From Flagellimonas algicola (GTDB lineage Bacteria; Bacteroidota; Bacteroidia; Flavobacteriales; Flavobacteriaceae), in contig NZ_VCNI01000001.1 in the NCBI RefSeq assembly GCF_005937185.1, forward strand, positions 1,298,657 through 1,362,656: DNA of 64,000 nt, in the 5' to 3' direction. A program made the translations under genes and the position numbers. Within the stretch, counting starts at the first letter, position 1, and every line of letters starts with the position of its first letter. Shown piece by piece: positions 28,885-35,766 of the stretch. The notes beneath the pieces were generated by a model. That model saw only the letters and a program-made list of their open reading frames with translations. It was not told the DNA's origin and made no database searches.

Positions 28885-28908
28885 TTGTATTGTCGTTTTT
28901 AGGTTATT

Positions 28909-30096
28909 TCATTTATCCAAAGCCGGCGCAGGTTCCGCTTTAGGTTTTCTGGATACTTTGGCTTTAGGTTTTCCTTTCAAACCAAATGCAATTCGAAGGA
29001 CATGGAACTTTTTGATAAGGATGTAGCTGGCTAAAATAAAAAAGAGGGATAAAATGGTAATTAGTACGGCTTGGAGACCATAAGAAATATCCCATTGGAG
29101 CACAACATAACCCACAAATATCAGCATGGGCTGATGTAGCAAATAAAAGGGGTAAATAGCTTGGTTCAGCTCTTTTCTATATTTATGGTCTTTATTGAAG
29201 TAGTTTTTGAAATAGCCTATTGCGGTTAATCCACAAGATAGTGAAATGATCATTTCAGTAATTCCACGTGCATAGTCTTGAATTATTGATGGTTCACCAA
29301 AAATGGATGGCAATGAAAAGAGGAGTACGGTAAAAACCAATGTCTGATACAAATATAATCGTCTGTCATCGGCAAGTGCGGTAACCACTTTATTGCTTGT
29401 AAATAGCATAAATCCGCTTAAAAAGAATAGCAAGTAGTACGTAAAATAAGCCCAATCATTATATAGTGCATGGGTGCTGTATGGAAAGTATTGCCGCAAT
29501 ACCACTTGCGACAAGATTAGAATTGGCAACAACCAGTTCAAGCCCATCCTATTGGAGGCAATGGAGATTAATTTGCCCCTGATCATATTGTAGTGACCAC
29601 TTTTGGTATAGTTCAGAAATGGTGAAATCAATAAGGAAATCAGCAGCAAGTATAGAATAAACCAGAGATGGTGCCATGAAATATTACCCGCAGGATAAGG
29701 TCCCCCGTCAAACATATGGGGTATAAAGCTCCATAAAGATTCATATTGATCTATTCGCTCCACATAGACCATTAGGGGCACAAGGGTAAAAAAGCCAACG
29801 GAGAATGGTATGTAGAGTCTTCTAAGGCGCTCCTTTATGTATTGCCAGGTGGTCCTATGCCCAATGGCATAAAAAGTACCCACACCTGAAACCAGAAAAA
29901 GTAGGGGCATTCGCCATAAGTGCAACCACCACATAATGGGATCTAGGAATGCAAAAGTTTCCTTGCTATTCACATGCCATTGTTCGGGCCTAAAAATCAT
30001 TCCAACATGAAAAAAGAAAACACTAATGATCAATGCGATTCGCAGCCAATCAATAAAGTATTTTCTATCTTTTTTTGGTATCTCTTGGGTTTTCAT
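28909..30096 (-). CDS. Acyltransferase family 3 (OafA/OpgC-like) integral membrane protein
   Basis: A 395-aa protein with about ten predicted TM helices. TM1 carries the family's conserved arrangement FIDWLRIALIISVFFFHVGM, with the putative catalytic His in FFFH, and the next loop has LWRMPLLFLVSG. Members transfer acyl groups to extracytoplasmic carbohydrates (O-antigen, glucans, peptidoglycan), and this one is closest in feel to OpgC-type proteins. A basic, Pro/Lys/Ala-rich tail follows the last helix. Upstream are a -7 box (30122-30129) and a candidate activator site (30173-30191). Confidence 0.82.
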   Translation of the reverse strand: MKTQEIPKKDRKYFIDWLRIALIISVFFFHVGMIFRPEQWHVNSKETFAFLDPIMWWLHLWRMPLLFLVSGVGTFYAIGHRTTWQYIKERLRRLYIPFSVGFFTLVPLMVYVERIDQYESLWSFIPHMFDGGPYPAGNISWHHLWFILYLLLISLLISPFLNYTKSGHYNMIRGKLISIASNRMGLNWLLPILILSQVVLRQYFPYSTHALYNDWAYFTYYLLFFLSGFMLFTSNKVVTALADDRRLYLYQTLVFTVLLFSLPSIFGEPSIIQDYARGITEMIISLSCGLTAIGYFKNYFNKDHKYRKELNQAIYPFYLLHQPMLIFVGYVVLQWDISYGLQAVLITILSLFFILASYILIKKFHVLRIAFGLKGKPKAKVSRKPKAEPAPALDK

Positions 30097-30121
30097 GACT
30101 GTTCGTTTTTTTGATTTGACC

Positions 30122-30129
30122 CAAAAGTA
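30122..30129 (-). promoter_or_regulatory. Bacteroidota -7 box of the acyltransferase gene
   Basis: TACTTTTG on the minus strand fits TAnnTTTG, 25 nt before the ATG at 30096. The -33 position is weak (GTTC about 18 nt upstream), consistent with a promoter that needs an activator. Confidence 0.45.
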
Positions 30130-30172
30130 TTGACAGATATATTCTATGAACGACTTTCCCGATAAGTAAGGT

Positions 30173-30191
30173 GTTCGAGTTTATAAGGAAG
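30173..30191 (+). promoter_or_regulatory. Candidate regulator site, copy 2
   Basis: GTTCGAGTTTATAAGGAAG, 17 of 19 identical to 26607-26625. It lies about 45 bp upstream of the -7 box of the acyltransferase gene, the right place for an activator, and just downstream of an AraC gene. Confidence 0.45.
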
Positions 30192-30218
30192 AACAATTTT
30201 TACCTGATAATCAAATAC

Positions 30219-31376
30219 TTACAGGTTTCTATAGGAAGAAGGTGTGTGGGAAGTTATTTTTTTGAAAGCAGTATTAAAAGCAGATTTGGAGTTGTAACCT
30301 ACGCGTTCGGCCACCTCTTCAATGGTCAATTTCTTTCCCATTTCGGTATTTAAAATGGACTTGGCTTCCTCCACTCTATAAGTGGCCAATAACTCAAAGA
30401 AAGAGAGTCCGAGCTTTTCATTGATAACCTGGGAAACATGATGCGAACTTTCATTAATGGATTTGGCCAGACCCGATAAAGAGGCAGTACTCCTCAAAAA
30501 GTACTTTTCATTTTTCATTTGGTTGGAAATGGCCTCCAAAATGATGACCTTGTCCTCATTGGCCAAGGAAGACTTTTTATACTTCAGCACAGGGCCTTCC
30601 AAAAAAGAAGAGGTCTGCAAATAGTACGAAGAGGAATTCATGATTTGATAGGAAGTCAAGAAAATCATAAAACACATGTATAGAAAAATCAAGTAATCCC
30701 CCACATCACTTTCGTAATTCGCTTTGACAAAAACCAAGATGATGGTTATGATTAAAAAATGGTTAAATGAATTTCTTATGGAACGAAGGTTTTTATCCTG
30801 AGTGTTGAAAATAGTTTCCCCCTTTTTACCCACAGCCAAAAGCAACCTTCTAGCTAAGATGATGTTATATATAATTATATGGACGATGGTTGCAAGGTTT
30901 ACATAATTCCGAAGTCCCAAGGGATCTCCAGCATAAGGTATGGATGTCTTAGCCGCGGGCACGTTTAAGTTCATTACAGCCAGATTGTCGTTGTACTTAA
31001 AAACATCTGCTTGAATAAAAAAGAATACACAATAGCCCAACCACAGGGCAAAGGGAACAAAATGAAATCCATCCCACTTGGTCCTCTTATCGCCCAGCTG
31101 TGACAACATAAACAAGTAAATGATAGGTGCAATAGCAAAATTTAAGGGCTCTGAAAAATTGGTCAAGGGCAACACCTGAAAAATGTAACTCGTATAATTT
31201 AACCAGCCCTCCAGCATGATAAGTGATAAAATCAGCAATAAAAGCCCCATAAAAAAATTGGGGGACTTAGTCCTAATCGATTTTTTGATGAAAAAGTAGG
31301 AGAGGTATATTCCAAAAATTACCCCCAAAATCAAAATTTGGGATATTAGGTTTATCCTAACCGGTATATGCTCCAT
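30219..31376 (-). CDS. AraC-family regulator with a multi-TM N-terminal domain (second paralogue)
   Basis: A 385-aa protein if started at ATG 31374-31376 (MEHIPVRINLISQILILG); the frame is open to an ATG at 31457, but that extension is polar and precedes the first TM without a clear role. It has about seven TM helices in the first 220 residues and a C-terminal AraC double HTH (ASLSGLAKSINESSHHVSQ, then IEEVAERVGYNSKSAFNTAFKK, ending HTPSSYRNL). It has the same layout as the regulator at 26727-27848. It is divergent from the 567-aa gene at 31611, and the spacer has a third copy of the shared motif, so autoregulation or control of that gene is plausible. Confidence 0.83.
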   Translation of the reverse strand: MEHIPVRINLISQILILGVIFGIYLSYFFIKKSIRTKSPNFFMGLLLLILSLIMLEGWLNYTSYIFQVLPLTNFSEPLNFAIAPIIYLFMLSQLGDKRTKWDGFHFVPFALWLGYCVFFFIQADVFKYNDNLAVMNLNVPAAKTSIPYAGDPLGLRNYVNLATIVHIIIYNIILARRLLLAVGKKGETIFNTQDKNLRSIRNSFNHFLIITIILVFVKANYESDVGDYLIFLYMCFMIFLTSYQIMNSSSYYLQTSSFLEGPVLKYKKSSLANEDKVIILEAISNQMKNEKYFLRSTASLSGLAKSINESSHHVSQVINEKLGLSFFELLATYRVEEAKSILNTEMGKKLTIEEVAERVGYNSKSAFNTAFKKITSHTPSSYRNL

Positions 31377-31546
31377 AGTATTTAAATGTAACCATATTTT
31401 TTGGGTCATGCGGTCAATTACCATGGGATATGCAACACTCCCTGTATCCAAATCCAATGGATGTAATTCTTGAAACTTTCCAAAAACTTAAATAAACACT
31501 GCGCTTCCAAAAATTAAATTAATCCATTCCTAAGCTTTTTTCTTAC

Positions 31547-31559
31547 TTTTATAAGGAAG
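31547..31559 (+). promoter_or_regulatory. Candidate regulator site, copy 3
   Basis: TTTTATAAGGAAG shares 12 consecutive bases with copy 2 (TTTATAAGGAAG). It lies in the divergent spacer, 51 bp before the ATG at 31611. Confidence 0.4.
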
Positions 31560-31610
31560 TAATTGTCCCGCTTAATCCTCTGACTTCTAATCGGTTTAAA
31601 TCATAGGCAC

Positions 31611-33314
31611 ATGAAAAATAGCTTGGTTTATATTTTAATATTGCTTGCCCTACCTTTGTATGCCCAGACCACTGAAGTAACAATTTCAGGGAAGGTTACC
31701 GATGTGTGGGAAACCCCTATTCCTGATGCGAACATATTAATCAAGAATACGCAGCGTGGCACAAATTCAGATGCCCAGGGGCAGTTCACCATACAAGCGA
31801 CGACCGGTGAAATTTTGGTCATCTCCTCGGTTGGCTTTGGCCCTGTTGAGCTATTTGTTGACGGGCAAATGAAAGATTTAAAAGTGGTCTTATCTCCACA
31901 AACTACCAAATTAAGGGAAGTTGTTGTACAAAAAAAGAAACGCAAACGGCAAAAAGAATTGCTTGCGGATTACCAAGAAAACACCAATTTAATCAAGACC
32001 TCTTTTGGAATTCTGGACAAAGACCGTTCTTCCGCTTCCATGCGCTTTGTGGAAGGTGAGGATCTTATCAATGTGGGGCCGGATTTTTTGACTTCATTGA
32101 AGAACCACATTCCCGGCATGCGGGTTGTTAGACCGCCACATAATGATGTACCAGATGTAGAGGTTTATCTAAGGAGAATAGCCTATGCCGATTCCGCCAG
32201 CTCTCCTAAGGCCATTTTTGATGTGGACGGAATGATTTTCGAAAGCACACCAACTTATCTTTCATCAAGTGACATAGACCGTTTGGTTGTTCTGCAGCGC
32301 AATGCCGCAATATCCAGATACGGCCCTCGAGGAATTGGAGGCGTAATAATAGTCAACACAAAGGGCAAAAACCGGATGGACGAAATGGGGATTGTTAGAC
32401 GATACGACAACTCTGAAATGCGGGATAGCTTGTATAACATATTCGATAGTAAAAACAGCTATGCGCCGGAAAATCCTGAATATATGGATGTCTTTGGCCG
32501 AGCGACATCGCATCAGGAAGCCAGAGCATTACTGAAAACCCATGCTGAAGCTTATGCATCCCAACCTTATTTTTTCTTGGACTTGGCCCAGTATTTTAGA
32601 GGACGTTGGGATGACCAAAAAACAGCCAATCAATTGCTAAAGGATGTCCGCCAAATGTTTGGGCAAAATATTACGGCATTACGATCACTCGCTTACAGTC
32701 AGGAAACATTGGGGCAAAATGATCAAGCATTGGAAACTTATCTTCAAATTCTACTACAAGATTCTTCAGCTCCGGAATCCTATGTTGATCTTGCCAATGC
32801 TTATGTTGCTCTTGGAAATCGGGAAAAAGCGGCAGAGGTATACGGTCAATACAATGACCAGGTCAAGAATGGCAGTATTCCTGAAAGTGCTGAAATCAAT
32901 CGGCTCTTTAATTTGGAACCCCAAGAGCTTGGACTGTTTGGAAAGCTTGATTCAGGAACGATTGAGCCTTCAGCAAAGTCCACCACCAGAATTGTTATGG
33001 CATGGAGCCATCCCGAGATCAACTTGGGCATTCAGATCATAAATCCTGAGTCGCAATACAGAACTTGGAACAATAGCGAAAATAAGGAGGGTTTGGCCAC
33101 CGCCCAATTCTTTTTTGAAGAAGAACCCCAAGGGGAATGGCAGGTAAATTTGCAGTACTTTGAAGGAACCTATACCTATCTTCGGATAACTGCTTATTTT
33201 GATTATGGGCTTCCCTCCCAACACCAAAAACAGATGCTGTTTAAACTTAGCCCAGATTACCAAGGCAATCATCTATTTTCCATAAATACCCAAAAAGATT
33301 CTATTATTGAATGA
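31611..33314 (+). CDS. Carboxypeptidase-regulatory and TonB-plug-like protein with TPRs, lacking a beta-barrel
   Basis: A 567-aa exported protein (signal peptide MKNSLVYILILLALPLYAQ). Residues 22-95 are a carboxypeptidase D regulatory-like domain (ISGKVTDVWETPIPDANILI). About 105-255 resemble a TonB-receptor plug (IPGMRVVR; ISRYGPRGIGGVIIVNTKG). About 315-415 hold tetratricopeptide-like repeats (NDQALETYLQILLQD; ESYVDLANAYVALGNREKA). The final about 140 residues look like a beta-sandwich. In SusC-like receptors the first two modules precede a 22-strand barrel, which is missing here. It is perhaps a periplasmic or surface protein that reuses the plug fold for protein contacts. Function unknown. 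Confidence 0.72.
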   Translation: MKNSLVYILILLALPLYAQTTEVTISGKVTDVWETPIPDANILIKNTQRGTNSDAQGQFTIQATTGEILVISSVGFGPVELFVDGQMKDLKVVLSPQTTKLREVVVQKKKRKRQKELLADYQENTNLIKTSFGILDKDRSSASMRFVEGEDLINVGPDFLTSLKNHIPGMRVVRPPHNDVPDVEVYLRRIAYADSASSPKAIFDVDGMIFESTPTYLSSSDIDRLVVLQRNAAISRYGPRGIGGVIIVNTKGKNRMDEMGIVRRYDNSEMRDSLYNIFDSKNSYAPENPEYMDVFGRATSHQEARALLKTHAEAYASQPYFFLDLAQYFRGRWDDQKTANQLLKDVRQMFGQNITALRSLAYSQETLGQNDQALETYLQILLQDSSAPESYVDLANAYVALGNREKAAEVYGQYNDQVKNGSIPESAEINRLFNLEPQELGLFGKLDSGTIEPSAKSTTRIVMAWSHPEINLGIQIINPESQYRTWNNSENKEGLATAQFFFEEEPQGEWQVNLQYFEGTYTYLRITAYFDYGLPSQHQKQMLFKLSPDYQGNHLFSINTQKDSIIE

Positions 33315-33327
33315 CCCGTTTATACCA

Positions 33328-35121
33328 TTAACGGTTCAAAGATATATTATCCACCCCCAATCGAGCATTGATTCTTCGGTTCCATAGCTGTAGTGCTTCC
33401 TGATCCGCACCTCGCTGAGTTTCTTTTTGCATTTTTTTGACCTCGATTGCAGCACCTTGATATATTTCATCGAATATGGCCTTTGCCTCATCAGAATTCA
33501 TACTATCGGTAATACGGGAAGATGCCAATTGACGGTAAACCTCATAGATATCAAATATTATATTGATATACGCCAACCTGTTTCTAGAGCCATCATTGTT
33601 AAATTGGGAAGCAGTTAAATCTAATAAAGTACGGCTTTCCGTTTTATTTTTACCTTCCCCATCGAAATAGCTATCCACCACATAGGTAATATTAAGTCCG
33701 GTGCTATTTTTAACGCTTGTACTTTGTATGTGGGCAGCTACCGGCGAATCAAAGGACTGGCCCACAGTAACATCCCTTTTGCCCCTCGAATTTTTTCGCC
33801 CTACTTCCTCTTCCTTTACTGGAGTAAAGTTTGTGAGATGTTCCCACTGCAAGCGATAGTCCTTATGCCAGGACAATACCGAAGGTTTCGCATACATTAG
33901 GTCACTTAAAGGAATATAACTGTTATAGTTGATCAAATAGCCATGTTTCTTCATGAAGTTCATGGAACGATTGTCCTTAAAACTTTTGGGGAATTGATAG
34001 TTTGATTCCCAAAAGTGGTCAGAGGCTTGTAATGCGATAATTTTATCGTAGTCATTATTGAAGGTTAGTTCTTTGGTAAAGTAAGGTGCCTCAAAAGTGA
34101 AATCATAATCATAGGCATAGAGAAAAGTACGGGAATCAATGATTTCAGAAATGCCATCGAACCTATAATCCATTCGCAATGTCAGATTCAGGTATTGGAT
34201 TTTATCCAAATCCATAGGATCAAAGGCAATATCAAGTTGCATTTCTATGGGTATAAGCTCAATGTTTTCATTAATGGAGGCCAAATCCGTAATATTCGGT
34301 TCCTTAACGCCCAATTCAATTCTTTTGACAATCAAGCGAGCATGATCCACTATCAGCTTCCCATAAAACAATCTACCATTGGGTCTTTTTGGAAAAAAGG
34401 CAATGGCCACATCCTGTTCATTGCAGGAAGTACATGGGTCAATCCTCACCTTGTACTTTCTGGAAATCGCCTCGTAATTCATATTACCTGGATAATTCGG
34501 TAATAATTGGCCTGTAGTTCCAAATAGTTCAAAGTCACTTAGAATTTTGGTGTTATCAAGGCTGTAAAAGGCAAACTTTTTATTCTGTCCAAACCGACCA
34601 CTTTTTACCTTCAAATCCAAGATTCCTCCTGACAAGCTTTGATCACTGTTATAAAAGCCTTCTATTTGTTCAATTGGGATGTTCCGAGCTGACGAACTCA
34701 ACTTAAGAAAGGCCTTGCTGTGGGTTATACTATTTTTTGCACGGTACTTTTCCACTACCTGGGCCAACAATCTATAAGGATATTCTTTGTCCTCTCCAGC
34801 AGTTAGCACCACTTCATCCAAGGCGGAAACATCGGTCTCAAGATACAGTCTGGATTCTGATTTAAAATAGGACAGGGCTTCCTTTTTTGGTTTAAATCCA
34901 ATATGTCTTATTTCCAGGGAATCATTGGCAAACTCCTGACCAATAGCAAACTTCCCATCCTCATTTGTTATGGTATAATCCTCCTTGGATCCATATATTT
35001 TGATGGAACAATAGGGCAAGGGGGTGTTGGTCGCTTCATCATATATATGACCTTCAATCTTGGACTGGGTCCAAGCCGAGGTACAAACCACCAACGCTAA
35101 CAACAGATTGATTTTATTCAT
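33328..35121 (-). CDS. Carboxypeptidase-like regulatory domain protein
   Basis: A 597-aa exported protein (signal peptide of about 18 residues, MNKINLLLALVVCTSAWTQ). Residues about 20-95 are a carboxypeptidase regulatory-like domain (KIEGHIYDEATNTPLPYCSI). The remaining 500 residues are a large beta-rich region with a CTSC pair (DPCTSCNEQ, near 230), which I do not recognise; similar flavobacterial proteins have this domain at the N-terminus of outer-membrane proteins. It is convergent with the preceding gene, 13 nt between stops. Function unknown. Confidence 0.65.
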   Translation of the reverse strand: MNKINLLLALVVCTSAWTQSKIEGHIYDEATNTPLPYCSIKIYGSKEDYTITNEDGKFAIGQEFANDSLEIRHIGFKPKKEALSYFKSESRLYLETDVSALDEVVLTAGEDKEYPYRLLAQVVEKYRAKNSITHSKAFLKLSSSARNIPIEQIEGFYNSDQSLSGGILDLKVKSGRFGQNKKFAFYSLDNTKILSDFELFGTTGQLLPNYPGNMNYEAISRKYKVRIDPCTSCNEQDVAIAFFPKRPNGRLFYGKLIVDHARLIVKRIELGVKEPNITDLASINENIELIPIEMQLDIAFDPMDLDKIQYLNLTLRMDYRFDGISEIIDSRTFLYAYDYDFTFEAPYFTKELTFNNDYDKIIALQASDHFWESNYQFPKSFKDNRSMNFMKKHGYLINYNSYIPLSDLMYAKPSVLSWHKDYRLQWEHLTNFTPVKEEEVGRKNSRGKRDVTVGQSFDSPVAAHIQSTSVKNSTGLNITYVVDSYFDGEGKNKTESRTLLDLTASQFNNDGSRNRLAYINIIFDIYEVYRQLASSRITDSMNSDEAKAIFDEIYQGAAIEVKKMQKETQRGADQEALQLWNRRINARLGVDNISLNR

Positions 35122-35280
35122 CTGACCTATTTACTTCCCAACACATTTAATTCATAATGAAAGTGTTAGACACTGTAAGATAGGTCACATTTTGGTTGTA
35201 TCCATATATAGACAGCATCTTTTTAATTCAATATGCGCCCGCTCATATTTTGAACACGTAAATAGATTTAAGACTAAATA

Positions 35281-35310
35281 AAAAAGCCGAGCAATGTAGC
35301 TCGGCTTTTT
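35281..35310. terminator. Perfect 12-bp hairpin with A/T flanks, bidirectional terminator
   Basis: AAAAAGCCGAGC and its exact complement around a 6-base loop (AATGTA). On either strand it gives a GC stem followed by a U-run. It probably ends the tRNA transcript coming from the right. Confidence 0.8.
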
Positions 35311-35312
35311 AT

Positions 35313-35330
35313 GTCGGGATGACTGGATTC
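35313..35330 (-). repeat. 18-bp copy of the tRNA-Pro 3' end
   Basis: GTCGGGATGACTGGATTC is identical to 35448-35465, the 3' part of tRNA-Pro plus flank. The rest of the tRNA is absent here. It is either the remnant of a second tRNA copy or an old attachment-site duplication. Confidence 0.7.
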
Positions 35331-35360
35331 ACTTTGTGCATCCAGAACGGGTTTTGTTGC

Positions 35361-35382
35361 AAATTAAAGCAGGCTTTAATTT
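35361..35382. repeat. Perfect 10-bp inverted repeat
   Basis: AAATTAAAGC, two bases, then GCTTTAATTT. No clear T-run follows. It lies between the partial tRNA copy and the tRNA-proximal hairpin. Confidence 0.5.
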
Positions 35383-35394
35383 ACCCTAAACGCA

Positions 35395-35435
35395 AAAAGC
35401 TCTCTTAAGAAAGTAAACTTTCTACGTGAGCTTTT
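35395..35435. terminator. Two-part hairpin downstream of tRNA-Pro
   Basis: Outer stem AAAAGCTC/GAGCTTTT (8 bp) and inner stem AGAAAGT/ACTTTCT (7 bp), joined by short internal loops. On the minus strand the outer stem ends in GCTTTTTG, so it can act as terminator for the tRNA; it could also be a small structured RNA tail. Confidence 0.55.
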
Positions 35436-35448
35436 CTGCTTTAGCTTG

Positions 35449-35522
35449 TCGGGATGACTGGATTCGAACCAGCGACCACACGCACCCCATGCGTGTACGC
35501 TACCAGACTGCGCCACATCCCG
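35449..35522 (-). tRNA. tRNA-Pro (anticodon GGG)
   Basis: A 74-nt cloverleaf: acceptor CGGGATG/CATCCCG, D-stem GCGC/GCGT, anticodon stem CACGC/GCGTG with loop ATGGGGT (anticodon GGG, with G37 as usual for tRNA-Pro), a 5-nt variable loop, T-arm GCTGG-TTCGAAT-CCAGT and discriminator A. The CCA end is not encoded. It decodes CCC (and CCU by wobble). Confidence 0.95.
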
Positions 35523-35635
35523 TAATTGACCTTTGATCAATAATTTTCAATAAACAATACCCAATTTCCAAGTTTAGCTTAACAAATTGGGAGTGCAAAT
35601 ATACAATTTGGGCAGATTTATCAAACTATTCATTT

Positions 35636-35653
35636 CGTCCAATTTTTTGGACG
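35636..35653. other. Short perfect hairpin upstream of the first T9SS cargo gene
   Basis: CGTCCAA-TTTT-TTGGACG, a 7-bp stem with a tetraloop, and no T-run after it. It may insulate the following promoter or be chance. Confidence 0.3.
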
Positions 35654-35706
35654 CCCAACTGTTTTTGTCAGCTAATTTCAATCCAGTAGTACGAATTCAT
35701 TATATT

Positions 35707-35714
35707 TATTTTTG
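35707..35714 (+). promoter_or_regulatory. Bacteroidota -7 box before the 914-aa gene
   Basis: TATTTTTG fits TAnnTTTG, 52 nt before the ATG at 35767. No good -33 box was found at the usual distance. Confidence 0.4.
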
Positions 35715-35766
35715 ATAGCTACTCAAATTCAAGGATTTATGTTCCCTGTAGTTATCCAATTTGACC

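Larger units (their letters stand above)
35122..35448. other. 327-bp stretch with hairpins and a partial tRNA copy
   Basis: No protein gene is supported. It contains, on the minus strand after tRNA-Pro, three inverted repeats and an 18-bp copy of the tRNA 3' end, listed separately. The part from 35122 to 35280 shows nothing beyond what is probably the promoter of the gene ending at 35121. Confidence 0.5.

Noticed and set aside
35313..35345. A second complete tRNA gene
   Set aside because: Only 18 bp of the tRNA 3' end are present; acceptor 5' strand, D and anticodon arms are missing.
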